A DNA stretch of 64,000 nucleotides, from contig JADJUF010000037.1 in NCBI GenBank assembly GCA_016717005.1, positions 992,001-1,056,000 on the forward strand. Direction: 5' to 3'. The position numbers were made by a program, and so were the translations under genes. Origin of the DNA: Myxococcales bacterium. Lineage in GTDB: Bacteria > Myxococcota_A > Polyangia > Haliangiales > Haliangiaceae. The notes beneath the pieces are model-generated. The model was not told the DNA's origin. It did not search any database and saw only the letters and a program-made list of their open reading frames with translations. Below are positions 49,863-59,478 of this stretch, piece after piece (position 1 is the first letter of the stretch; every line of letters begins with the position of its first letter).

Positions 49863-50213
49863 ATGCTGACCGAAGCGGCCGCCGCGGGGTTCGTCGACGA
49901 GTGGATCGCCGCGTGGAACGCCCACGACCTCGAGCGCATCCTCGCGCACTGGGTCGACGACTGCGTGTTCACGTCGCCGCTGGCGGCGCGGCTGCTGGGC
50001 GATCCGACGGTCCGGGGGAAGGCGGCGCTGCGCGCGTACTGGCAGCAGGGCCTGGCGGCGTCGCCAGGGCTGCGGTTCGACCTCGACCGGGTGCTGGTCG
50101 GCGCTGACAGCCTGGTGATCGCCTACCGCAACCACCGCGGCCAGCACGTCGGCGAGTGGCTGCGGCTGGACGCCGCGCTGCACGCGACCGAGGGTGCGGC
50201 GCACTACGGGTGA
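49863..50213 (+). CDS. SnoaL/NTF2-like fold protein
   Basis: 116 residues: AGFVDEWIAAWNAHDLERIL, AHWVDDCVFTSPLAAR, GKAALRAYWQQGLAASP and a closing beta sheet (LVIAYRNHRGQHVGEWLRLD) fit the SnoaL/NTF2-like superfamily of small binding or isomerase-type proteins. The ATG at 49863 gives the standard N-terminal helix. No catalytic assignment is possible from sequence. Confidence 0.8.
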   Translation: MLTEAAAAGFVDEWIAAWNAHDLERILAHWVDDCVFTSPLAARLLGDPTVRGKAALRAYWQQGLAASPGLRFDLDRVLVGADSLVIAYRNHRGQHVGEWLRLDAALHATEGAAHYG

Positions 50214-50373
50214 CGGCGCGGCGGCTACATCGATGATCGCGTTCGGAGGTCACCAGGGGCCAACGGCCGCGCCACGACGGGTGACGCCGATGTCGGTGGA
50301 GGTCATCCATCGGGTGCCGCACCAAGCGCCGCGCGCACGTGCCTCGAGGCGAGTTCAGGCGCAAGCTGGAGCG

Positions 50374-51330
50374 ATGGACTCCCTGTCCGCGCTGACGCGA
50401 CTCGCTGAGGCGATCCAGGCGCGGCACTCGCTCGAGGAGCTCTTGCAGCTGGTGGCGGACGGCGCTGCCGAGGTGCTCGAGGTCAAGCGCATCAGCGTGC
50501 GCCTGCTCGACGCCAGCCGCTCGCTGCTGCTGGCGTCGGCGCGCGCCGGCGAGCCGCTGCACGAGGCGCCGGTCGGGTTCCGCCTGGGCGAGGGCCTGCT
50601 GGGCTGGATCGCCGAGCACGGCGAGCCGCTGTGCCTGCCCGAGCCCGAGCACGATCCGCGGTTCATGGCGCGGCCGGGCATGGCGAGCATGGGCGCGTTC
50701 GTGGGCGTGCCGATCCGGATCGGCGCCCAGACCACCGGGGTCATCAGCGCGGTCGACGACGCGGTGGTGTTCGACGACTCGCACCGGCGGCTGCTCACGC
50801 TGGTCGCGGCGATGTGCGCGCCCCACGTCGAGATCGCGCGCCTGGCGCGGCTGGCCCACGTCGATCCGCTCACCGGCGCGCTCAACCGCCGGGGCATCGA
50901 GCAGCAGGTGCCGACGCTGGCGCCCGACGACGCCGAGGTGATGTCGGTCGCGATGGTCGACGTCGATCACTTCAAGCGCATCAACGACTCGGTCGGCCAC
51001 GCCGCTGGCGATCTGGTCCTGCGCCAGATCGCCGCGACCTTGACCGGCGTCCTGCGCGCGGCCGACGCGGTGGTGCGGTACGGCGGCGAGGAGTTCCTGC
51101 TGGTGCTGCCGGGCGTGGCGTTCGCGGACGCGACCGCGGTGGCCGAGCGCGTGCGCGCGGCGGTGGCGGCGGCGCCCACGGCCGTGCCCGGCGGCGAGGT
51201 CGGCGCGACCGTGTCGATCGGCGTCGCCGAGCGCCGGCCGGGCGAGCTGCGCGAGGCGATGATCGCTCGAGCCGACGCCGCGCTGTACGCGGCCAAGGCC
51301 GCCGGCCGCAACCGCGTCCACGGCGGCTAG
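50374..51330 (+). CDS. GAF-GGDEF diguanylate cyclase
   Basis: Makes cyclic di-GMP. 318 residues from the ATG at 50374 (GGAG 3-6 bp upstream); an ATG at 50290 would add 28 basic residues. An N-terminal GAF domain (about 20-160: EVKRISVRLLDASRSLLLAS, GEGLLGWIAEHGEPL, MGAFVGVPIRI) is followed by GGDEF with VDPLTGALNRRG, MVDVDHFKRINDSVGH, an inhibitory site RAAD and the active site RYGGEEFLLVLPG. Catalytic and feedback residues are all present, so it should be active and product-inhibited. It is soluble; the ligand sensed by GAF is unknown. Confidence 0.92.
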   Translation: MDSLSALTRLAEAIQARHSLEELLQLVADGAAEVLEVKRISVRLLDASRSLLLASARAGEPLHEAPVGFRLGEGLLGWIAEHGEPLCLPEPEHDPRFMARPGMASMGAFVGVPIRIGAQTTGVISAVDDAVVFDDSHRRLLTLVAAMCAPHVEIARLARLAHVDPLTGALNRRGIEQQVPTLAPDDAEVMSVAMVDVDHFKRINDSVGHAAGDLVLRQIAATLTGVLRAADAVVRYGGEEFLLVLPGVAFADATAVAERVRAAVAAAPTAVPGGEVGATVSIGVAERRPGELREAMIARADAALYAAKAAGRNRVHGG

Positions 51331-51360
51331 CGGGCGGTCGGCGTCGTCGCGGGCCTTTGC

Positions 51361-51549
51361 TCAGCGGCGCCCGCCGACGAGGCGAGAGTGCGCGGGCGGT
51401 GGTCGGCGGCGCGGGCCTCGGCTCAGCGGCGCAGGCCGACGAGGCGAGAGTGCGCGGGCGGTGGTCGGCGGCGCGGGCCTCGGCTCAGCGGCGCAGGCCG
51501 ACGAGGCGAGAGTGCGCGGGCGGTGGTCGGCGGCGCGGGCCTCGGCTCA
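51361..51549. repeat. three 62-bp repeats at the convergent GGDEF/Hsp70 ends
   Basis: TCAGCGGCG recurs at about 51361, 51423, 51485 and 51547, an exact 62-bp period. The last occurrence is the genuine end of the Hsp70-like gene; the other three copy its last seven codons plus about 40 bp of flank (GCGCGGGCGGTGGTCGGCGG). The leftmost copy is more diverged and adjoins the GGDEF stop. Confidence 0.88.
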
Positions 51550-53862
51550 GCGGCGCAGGCCGACGAAGCGATCTCGCGCGGCGGCGACCTCTTCGGGCGA
51601 CTGCGTGCCGACGAGATCGAGGTTGGCGCGCTGCTCCTGGCCGGTCTGCGCGTCGCGGGCGCGGACCTGCAAGATGCCGCTGGCGTCGATGGCGAAGGTC
51701 ACCTCGATCGAGGTCAGGCCGCGGGGGCGCGCCGGCAGGTTCTCGAGGACGAGGTCGCCGAGGATGGCGTTGTCGTCGATGCGCCGCGACTCGCCCTGGA
51801 ACACGCGGATGCGCACGGTCTGCTGCTGATCGCGCGAGGTGGCGAACATGCGCTTGGTCTCGGCCGGCACCTGCGAGTTGCGGCGGATCAGCTCCTCGCA
51901 GTAGCCGCCGACGGTGCCGATGCCGAGGCCCCGTGGGACCACCTCGACCACGACCGGGCCGCTCGGCGGCGCCATCATGGTCGGCGCCTGGGGGCCGAAC
52001 CCGGCCAGCGGGGGCTGGGGCCCGAACCCGGCCAGCGGGGCCTGGGGCCCGAACCCGGCCGGCGGCGCGACCGCACCGAAGCCGGCGGTCGGCGGCGGCG
52101 GCGAGGTGCCGAACCCGCGATCGGTGGTGCGAGGCGTCCCGCCCGGCGGTGGGACGATCAGCGTGCGCGCGTCGGCGTTGGTCGGCGTCGTCGGCGAGCT
52201 GACCGGCGGGGCCGCGCTGGCGCGATCGACCACCAGCGTCGGCTGCTGGAACACGTCGGCGGCCGGCGCCGGCGCGCCGATCATCGGCTCGTGCGGCCGG
52301 GTCGGCTCCTCGGGCGCCCAGCCGTGCTCGCGGGTCGGGTCGTTGGTGTCGGGCGCTTCGCCGAACGGCTCGGCCGCGACGCCGATCATGGTCCTGGCGC
52401 GCGGCCCCGACGCCTTGGGCACCGGCGGCGGCGCGGCGCCGCGGCTGGTGATGCGGCCGATCGCCGCCTGCGAGCCGGTGCCGTTGTCGATCCGATCGAC
52501 CTGGGCGCCGCGGGTCGCCGGGCGCATCGTGTCGGTCCCCGGGCGGGGTGCGCCCAGCGGCGCGGTCGTGCGGCGCGCGGGGCCGGTGGACTCGTCCCAG
52601 GTCGCGTCGCGGGAGATCGCGGTCGCCGGCGGCGGCGGTGGCGCCGACGGCATCGCGGGCACGCCGCCCATCGGCGTCAGCCCGCGGCCGGTCGAGCGCC
52701 GGTTGAGGATGCGCTCGAGGGACATCGCCTGCAGCGCGGCGCCCTGCGCGACCGCCTCCTCGGGGTTGATGTCGACGCGCGGCGCGCGCTGGAAGAACTG
52801 GGTCACGCGCTCGCGTACGTGCGGGATCTTGGTGGTGCCTCCGACCAGGACCACGTCCTCGATCGCGGCCGGCGTCAGGCCGGCGAGGGTCAGCGCCTCC
52901 TCGCACACCTTGAACGTGCGCTCGATCAGCGGCCCGGCCTGGCTGATCAGCTGATCGCGCGTGATCTCGATCTCGAGGTTGAGCGGGGCGCCGCCGGGGC
53001 CGTAGGCGATCTCGTCGATCTTGACCAGCGCGCGCTGCCGCCGCGACAGCTCGATCTTGGCCTGCTCGGCGACCGCGCGCAGGCGCATGAGCGCGAGCTC
53101 GTCGGCGCGGACGTCGGCGCGGAGCTTGGTCAGGGCCACGTCGGCCATGTGCTCCATGAGCAGCTCGTCGATGTCGTCGCCGCCGAGGAACGAGTCGCCC
53201 GCGGTCGATAGCACCTCGTAGACCTGATCGTTCAAGCGCAGGAGCGTGACGTCGAAGGTGCCGCCGCCGAAGTCGTAGACCGCGATCACCTTCGACAGCC
53301 CGCGGGTCTGGCCGTACGCCAGCGCGGCCGCGGTCGGCTCGTTGAGCACGCGCACCACGGTGATGCCGGCGATCGCGCCGGCGGTGGCGGTGGCGGAGCG
53401 CTGGGCGTCGTTGAAGCTGGCCGGCACCGTCACGACCGCGCGCCCGACCTCGTGCTTGAGCGCCTTCGCGGCGATGTTGCGGACGTGGTCGAGGACGATC
53501 GCCGAGATCTCGGGCACCGCGAACTCGCCGCCGCGGGTGACGATCACCGGCTGCTGGTTCGCGCCCTCCTTGATCCCGTACGACATCCGCTGCATCGCCG
53601 CGTGGATCTCGCGGGAGCGGAACGGCCGGCCGATCAGCCGCTTGGCCGAGTAGACGGTGTTGCGCGGGTCGATGATCCGGCGCTGCTTGGCCTCGGCGCC
53701 GACCACGACCGAGCCGTTGGGGTGGAACGACACCACCGAGGGGTGGATCTTGCCGCCCTTGTCGTCGGCCAGGACCACCGGCGTGCCGGCCTCGTCGCAG
53801 CGCGCGGCCACCGAGTTGGTCGTGCCGAGATCGATGCCGATGACCGGATCGACGCCGCTCAC
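51547..53862 (-). CDS. Hsp70/DnaK-like protein with long Pro/Gly-rich linker
   Basis: 771 residues. A complete Hsp70 ATPase domain: VIGIDLGTTNSVAARCDEAG, AVVTVPASFNDAQR, VLNEPTAAALAYG, VYDFGGGTFDVTLL and VLVGGTTKIPHVRERV. Instead of following directly, the substrate-binding part is separated by about 230 residues of low-complexity linker with PLAGFGPQ repeats. The C-terminal beta-sandwich (VLENLPARPRGLTSIEV, FAIDASGILQVRARD) ends without a full helical lid. No grpE or dnaJ is adjacent, so this is a specialised paralogue. The GTG at 53862 overlaps the upstream HExxH gene stop (GTGA). Confidence 0.88.
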   Translation of the reverse strand: MSGVDPVIGIDLGTTNSVAARCDEAGTPVVLADDKGGKIHPSVVSFHPNGSVVVGAEAKQRRIIDPRNTVYSAKRLIGRPFRSREIHAAMQRMSYGIKEGANQQPVIVTRGGEFAVPEISAIVLDHVRNIAAKALKHEVGRAVVTVPASFNDAQRSATATAGAIAGITVVRVLNEPTAAALAYGQTRGLSKVIAVYDFGGGTFDVTLLRLNDQVYEVLSTAGDSFLGGDDIDELLMEHMADVALTKLRADVRADELALMRLRAVAEQAKIELSRRQRALVKIDEIAYGPGGAPLNLEIEITRDQLISQAGPLIERTFKVCEEALTLAGLTPAAIEDVVLVGGTTKIPHVRERVTQFFQRAPRVDINPEEAVAQGAALQAMSLERILNRRSTGRGLTPMGGVPAMPSAPPPPPATAISRDATWDESTGPARRTTAPLGAPRPGTDTMRPATRGAQVDRIDNGTGSQAAIGRITSRGAAPPPVPKASGPRARTMIGVAAEPFGEAPDTNDPTREHGWAPEEPTRPHEPMIGAPAPAADVFQQPTLVVDRASAAPPVSSPTTPTNADARTLIVPPPGGTPRTTDRGFGTSPPPPTAGFGAVAPPAGFGPQAPLAGFGPQPPLAGFGPQAPTMMAPPSGPVVVEVVPRGLGIGTVGGYCEELIRRNSQVPAETKRMFATSRDQQQTVRIRVFQGESRRIDDNAILGDLVLENLPARPRGLTSIEVTFAIDASGILQVRARDAQTGQEQRANLDLVGTQSPEEVAAARDRFVGLRR

Positions 53863-54407
53863 GCTGCCCCCGCGGGCGCGGTGGCGAGCGCGGCGTCGTA
53901 CCAGCGCTCGACGGTGCGCCGGAACGGCCACATCCAGCCGTACGACGGACCCGTGAACTGCTCGATCACGTGGGCCCGGTACCACGCCTGACGGGGGTAG
54001 TCGGGACCGTAGATCTCCGCGGCGGCGCGGATCGACTCAGCGTAGGCAGCCATCTCGAAGCGTGCGCGAAAATACGCGAGCCCGACCGGGAAGGGCAACA
54101 ACAGGTAGAACAACGCCATGCCCGGCAGGGTCCAGGTCTGGAACTGCCGGAGGTGCACGGCCTCGTGGCGGAGCGTGCAGTAGCGCTCGTCGGGATCGCG
54201 CGCGTCCCAGTCGGCGGTGACGTAGAGCGTGCGGCCGATCGTGGTCTGGTACCCGTCGAGGTAGTCGCGCATCTGGCCGAACGTGATCACGATCAGCGCC
54301 TTGTGGATGGCGCGGTGCAGGGCCGAGTCGGGCTTCTTGATGATCCGCAGGCGGTAGTCGCGCTCGAGCTCGGCGACGTAGGCCTGGTAGCGCGCCTCAG
54401 GGTCCAC
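53859..54407 (-). CDS. putative HExxH membrane-associated protein, unknown family
   Basis: 182 residues from the GTG at 54407. LRHEAVHLRQFQTWTL contains HExxH, and a hydrophobic helix follows at once (GMALFYLLLPFPVGLAYF), then RFEMAAYAESIRAAAEIYG, where Glu could be a third zinc ligand. This is the layout of small membrane-tethered metalloproteins, but I cannot assign a known peptidase family. It is coupled by GTGA overlap to the Hsp70-like gene, so the two may act on the same clients. Its upstream side is a 1.1-kb repeat region. Confidence 0.65.
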   Translation of the reverse strand: MDPEARYQAYVAELERDYRLRIIKKPDSALHRAIHKALIVITFGQMRDYLDGYQTTIGRTLYVTADWDARDPDERYCTLRHEAVHLRQFQTWTLPGMALFYLLLPFPVGLAYFRARFEMAAYAESIRAAAEIYGPDYPRQAWYRAHVIEQFTGPSYGWMWPFRRTVERWYDAALATAPAGAA

Positions 54408-54529
54408 CGGCGCATGGTAGCAGCGCTGGGCGGTCCTCACCGCCGTTGGGCGATCGGTGTGTCGGGAGATCGCCGAGGCCCGCCTTGATGCTGCCGCAAC
54501 TAGCTGAAATTTCGTCCAAGAATCCAGCC

Positions 54530-54880
54530 GCCGGGCCACCCGCTCGGCCAGCGCCCGATCGGCTGACACCCGGGCGCTCGGCCAGCGCCCCGGCCGCACG
54601 GGCCAGCGCCCGATCGGCTGACACCCGGGCGCTCGGCCAGCGCCCGATCGGCTGACACCCGGGCGCTCGGCCAGCGCCCCGGCCGCACGGGCCAGCGCCC
54701 GATCGGCTGACACCCGGGCGCTCGGCCAGCGCCCGATCGGCTGACACCCGCGCCAGCGCCCGGGCGCCGGGCCAGCGCCCCGGCCGCACGGGCCAGCGCC
54801 CGATCGGCTGACACCCGGGCGCTCGGCCGGCGCCCGATCGGCTGACACCCGCGCGCTCGGCCGGCGCCCGTGGGCGCGGC
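54530..54880. repeat. minisatellite, seven units with GATCGGCTGACACCC
   Basis: Alternating 33-bp units (CGCTCGGCCAGCGCCCGATC then GGCTGACACCCGGG) and longer variants with CCCCGGCCGCACGGGCCAGC. All frames on the minus strand stay open across it, but the predicted peptides simply reflect the repeat. It continues after an interruption at 55080-55320. Confidence 0.9.
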
Positions 54881-55079
54881 GCCGGCCCCGGGCCGCCGGG
54901 CCCCGGGCCCCGCGGGGGGCGGGGCGGGGCGTCAACCAAACTCCATCAGCGACAACTACATCTCCCTCCAGGCTGTCGGTTGAGTGATCGCGCTTCGTTC
55001 GTGTCGGGGTAGTTGTCGTCGAGGCTCCGGTCTTGGGTTGGGACGGCGGGGTAGTTGTCGCTGATCGGCTGCACCCGGC
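54881..55079. repeat. segment splitting the minisatellite, with 15-bp inverted repeats
   Basis: A G/C-run block (54881-54935, with GGGGGGCGGGGCGGGGC) is followed by a less GC-rich 130-bp segment. The segment is bounded by ATCAGCGACAACTAC (54945-54959) and its exact reverse complement GTAGTTGTCGCTGAT (55051-55065), with another GTAGTTGTCG at 55009. The right arm merges into a minisatellite unit. It looks like a small insertion or a hairpin-forming element; no ORF of note. Confidence 0.65.
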
Positions 55080-55320
55080 CGCACGGGCCAGCGCCCGATC
55101 GGCCACACCCGAGCCGCTTGGGCCAGGCCCGATCGGCTGACACCCGAGCCGCCTGGGCCAGGCCCGATCGGCTGACACCCGGCCGCTCGGGCCAGCGCCC
55201 GATCGGCTGACACCCGAGCCGCTTGGGCCAGGCCCGAGCGGCTGACACCCGAGCCGCTTGGGCCAGGCCCGATCGGCTGACACCCGGGCGCTCGGGGACA
55301 CCCGGGGCGCTCGGGCCAGC
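55080..55320. repeat. minisatellite continued, about six diverged units
   Basis: Units CCGAGCCGCTTGGGCCAGGC + CCGATCGGCTGACAC differ from the left block in the GAGCCGCTTGGG part, so the two halves have evolved separately since the interruption. From 55321 to 55580 I see only non-repetitive, less GC-rich spacer before the next gene. Confidence 0.85.
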
Positions 55321-55580
55321 GCCGTGGCCGCCGACGCCGCGGCAGGGTGACCCCGCGGCCGGGTGTCATCGAGGTCGGTGACCAACGGCGCGGTTCGGGT
55401 GGCCAGGCACATCGAGGTCGAGGAAGCTCGAGCCCGGTAGCCAGGCGGGTGGCCAGATCTGCATGTCGTGGCAGGTCGAGTTGCCAGGAAACCCGGTTCC
55501 TGCATGTGTGATCTAGAGACATTGGGAGCAATTTCAGATGTGGATGGGTGGTATGACCATTGCTTGCGCATGGCGTCATC

Positions 55581-56480
55581 ATGCGCTCGCTTGTTGTGTG
55601 TCCGCTGCCCTGGTCGATCGCGTCGCTGCTGGCCCTGGCGGTCGGCTGTGTCGATGCCTCCGATGACGCTCCGCCGCCGGATGACCCGCCCTGCGCCCTC
55701 GTCGAGCGGGTCTACCAGATCGATCAGGTCGAGCTGCCGCGCACGCCGTCGGAGGCGCAGGCGATGGCGCTCGACCTGGACGACCGGGGCGGCGTCGACA
55801 ACCAGCTCGGGCTGCTGCACGCGGCGATCGTCGCGGTCGCGTCGAGCTGGGACGTCGGGCCGGCGATGACCGCGCACCTGGCGGCGGGACGCCTGCACTG
55901 GGCGCTGGTGGTCGGGCGGTGCCCCACAAACGGCGCGGCGACCGTCGAGCTGGTGCGCGCCACCGACGTCGACGGCAACGGCGCGCTCGAGCTGGGCCCG
56001 CGCGGCCAGCCGGCGACGGGCGTCGACGTCGATCGCCGCGTGCGCAGCGCCCACGGGATCGCGCAGGTGCCGCTGGGCTTCCTCACCGACGGCGGCGGCG
56101 GCGACGCGACCGCCGCGTGGCAGCTCGGGTTCGCGCTGTCGACCGACCTTGCGCGCGAGGCCGACGGCGGGCTGCGCGGTCGCCTGGGCTTCGCGATCGG
56201 GCCGATCAGCGACGCCGCGCTGGCGCCGCTGGCGGCGTACGCGACCGGGGCGATGACCGATCCCGTCGTCGGGCTGGTCTGGACCGGCCAGGACACCGAC
56301 CGCGACGGCACGATCTCGATCGCCGAGATCCGCGTGGTCGTCGAGGCGCTCGTCGCGGTCGACCTCGACGTCGGCGCGTGCGACCAGCTCGCGTGCTACG
56401 AGCCTGGCGGCGACGACGGCCGCGCCGATCACCTCTCCGCGGGGATGCGGATCCACGCGACACCGGTCGACACCGAGTGA
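55581..56480 (+). CDS. exported lipoprotein with EF-hand-like calcium loops
   Basis: 299 residues from the ATG at 55581; an ATG at 55560 would add seven residues. The signal peptide ends in the lipobox LALAVGC. The mature part has two DxDxNG/DxDxDG loops: ATDVDGNGALELG near residue 138 and GQDTDRDGTISIAEI near 250, the second a good EF-hand loop. Paired cysteines (DDPPCALVE, VGRCPTNG, GACDQLACYE) suggest disulphides outside the cytoplasm. I do not recognise the overall family. The stop overlaps a GTG (GTGA) opening a 56-codon mini-ORF. Confidence 0.7.
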   Translation: MRSLVVCPLPWSIASLLALAVGCVDASDDAPPPDDPPCALVERVYQIDQVELPRTPSEAQAMALDLDDRGGVDNQLGLLHAAIVAVASSWDVGPAMTAHLAAGRLHWALVVGRCPTNGAATVELVRATDVDGNGALELGPRGQPATGVDVDRRVRSAHGIAQVPLGFLTDGGGGDATAAWQLGFALSTDLAREADGGLRGRLGFAIGPISDAALAPLAAYATGAMTDPVVGLVWTGQDTDRDGTISIAEIRVVVEALVAVDLDVGACDQLACYEPGGDDGRADHLSAGMRIHATPVDTE

Positions 56481-56696
56481 GCACGTGTCCGATCGCCACG
56501 CCTCCGGTCGAGGTCGCGCGCGCGCGCCTGGGGCTCCGCGCCGGCGGTCGAGGTCGAGTGATCGCGCGGCCAGGTCGCGGCGCCGCCGGGATCGCGGCCC
56601 CGCGCCGGCGGTCGAGGTCGAGTGATCCCGCGATCGCCACCGAGTGAGCGCGCCAGCAGTTGACCGGCGCGCGCGCGATCCGTAGCGTCGCAGCCG
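56477..56696 (+). repeat. mini-ORF and duplicated gene-end motifs before uvrD
   Basis: The GTG at 56477 overlaps the lipoprotein stop and opens a 56-codon frame ending ATE-stop at 56647. The lipoprotein itself ends DTE-stop, and both ends share CACCGAGTGAGC. CGCCGGCGGTCGAGGTCGAG occurs twice inside. A second GTGA overlap at 56644 opens 13 codons. Eleven bases later uvrD starts. The architecture matches the other junction arrays but is strongly decayed. Confidence 0.55.
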
Positions 56697-58942
<2,246 letters not shown>

Positions 58943-58946
<4 letters not shown>

Positions 58947-59378
58947 CCTCAGCGCCACGCCTGCCGCCGCTGCGCGAGGTGCTTGGGCTGCGCGAGGGAC
59001 GGACCTGGCGACGCCGCCGCAGACGGCGGTGGCGCAGCCCGAGGTCCGGTCGTTCTTCGCGAGCTTCCTCGCCGACGAGTGACCTCAGCGCCGCGCCCGC
59101 CGCCGCTGCGCGAGGTGCTTGGGCTGCGCGAGGGGAAGGACCTGGCCGAGCTCGCGCGCGAGGCGGTGCCGCAGCCCGAGGTCCGGTCGTTGTTCGCGAG
59201 CTTCCTCGCCGACGAGTGACCTCAGCGCCACGCCTGCCGCCGCTGCGCGAGGTGCTTGGGCTGCGCGAGGGACGGACCTGGCGGCGCCGACGCAGAAGGC
59301 GGTGGCGCAGCCCGAGGTCCAGTCGTTGTTCGCGAGCTTCCTCGCCGACGAGTGACCTCAGCGCCGCGCCTGCCGCAG
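58943..59378 (+). repeat. three 136-137 bp copies of the uvrD 3' end
   Basis: GCCGACGAGTGACCTCAGCG occurs at the genuine uvrD stop (58946) and again ending near 59082, 59219 and 59355. Each unit carries GTGACCTCAGCGCC (start overlapping the stop), a segment LPPLREVLGLREG of unknown origin, and a copy of the uvrD end (EVRSLFASFLADE-stop). Two units are 136 bp and one is 137 bp, so only the middle one keeps the frame. Confidence 0.92.
59079..59219 (+). CDS. mini-ORF in the uvrD tail array (46 aa)
   Basis: The GTG at 59079 overlaps the preceding stop. The peptide starts MTSAPRPPPLREVLGLREGK and ends with the UvrD-like FASFLADE. It is the only intact unit of three. The N-terminal part (REVLGLREG) matches no gene in the window and may be the relic of a former downstream gene. 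Confidence 0.3.
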   Translation: MTSAPRPPPLREVLGLREGKDLAELAREAVPQPEVRSLFASFLADE

Positions 59379-59478
59379 CTGTCGCAGGTGTCGCGTCACC
59401 GGCGGCGCGGACCGCGGCGAGCGGTTGTCAGCGTCGAGAATCTCCGCCTCGTCGGCGTTTATCTGCTATGCCGCCCGC

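Noticed and set aside
54530..55320. CRISPR or a real repeat protein in the minisatellite
   Set aside because: Units are contiguous and degenerate with no unique spacers, and the predicted Arg/Pro/Ala-rich peptides have no signal, domain or start site.
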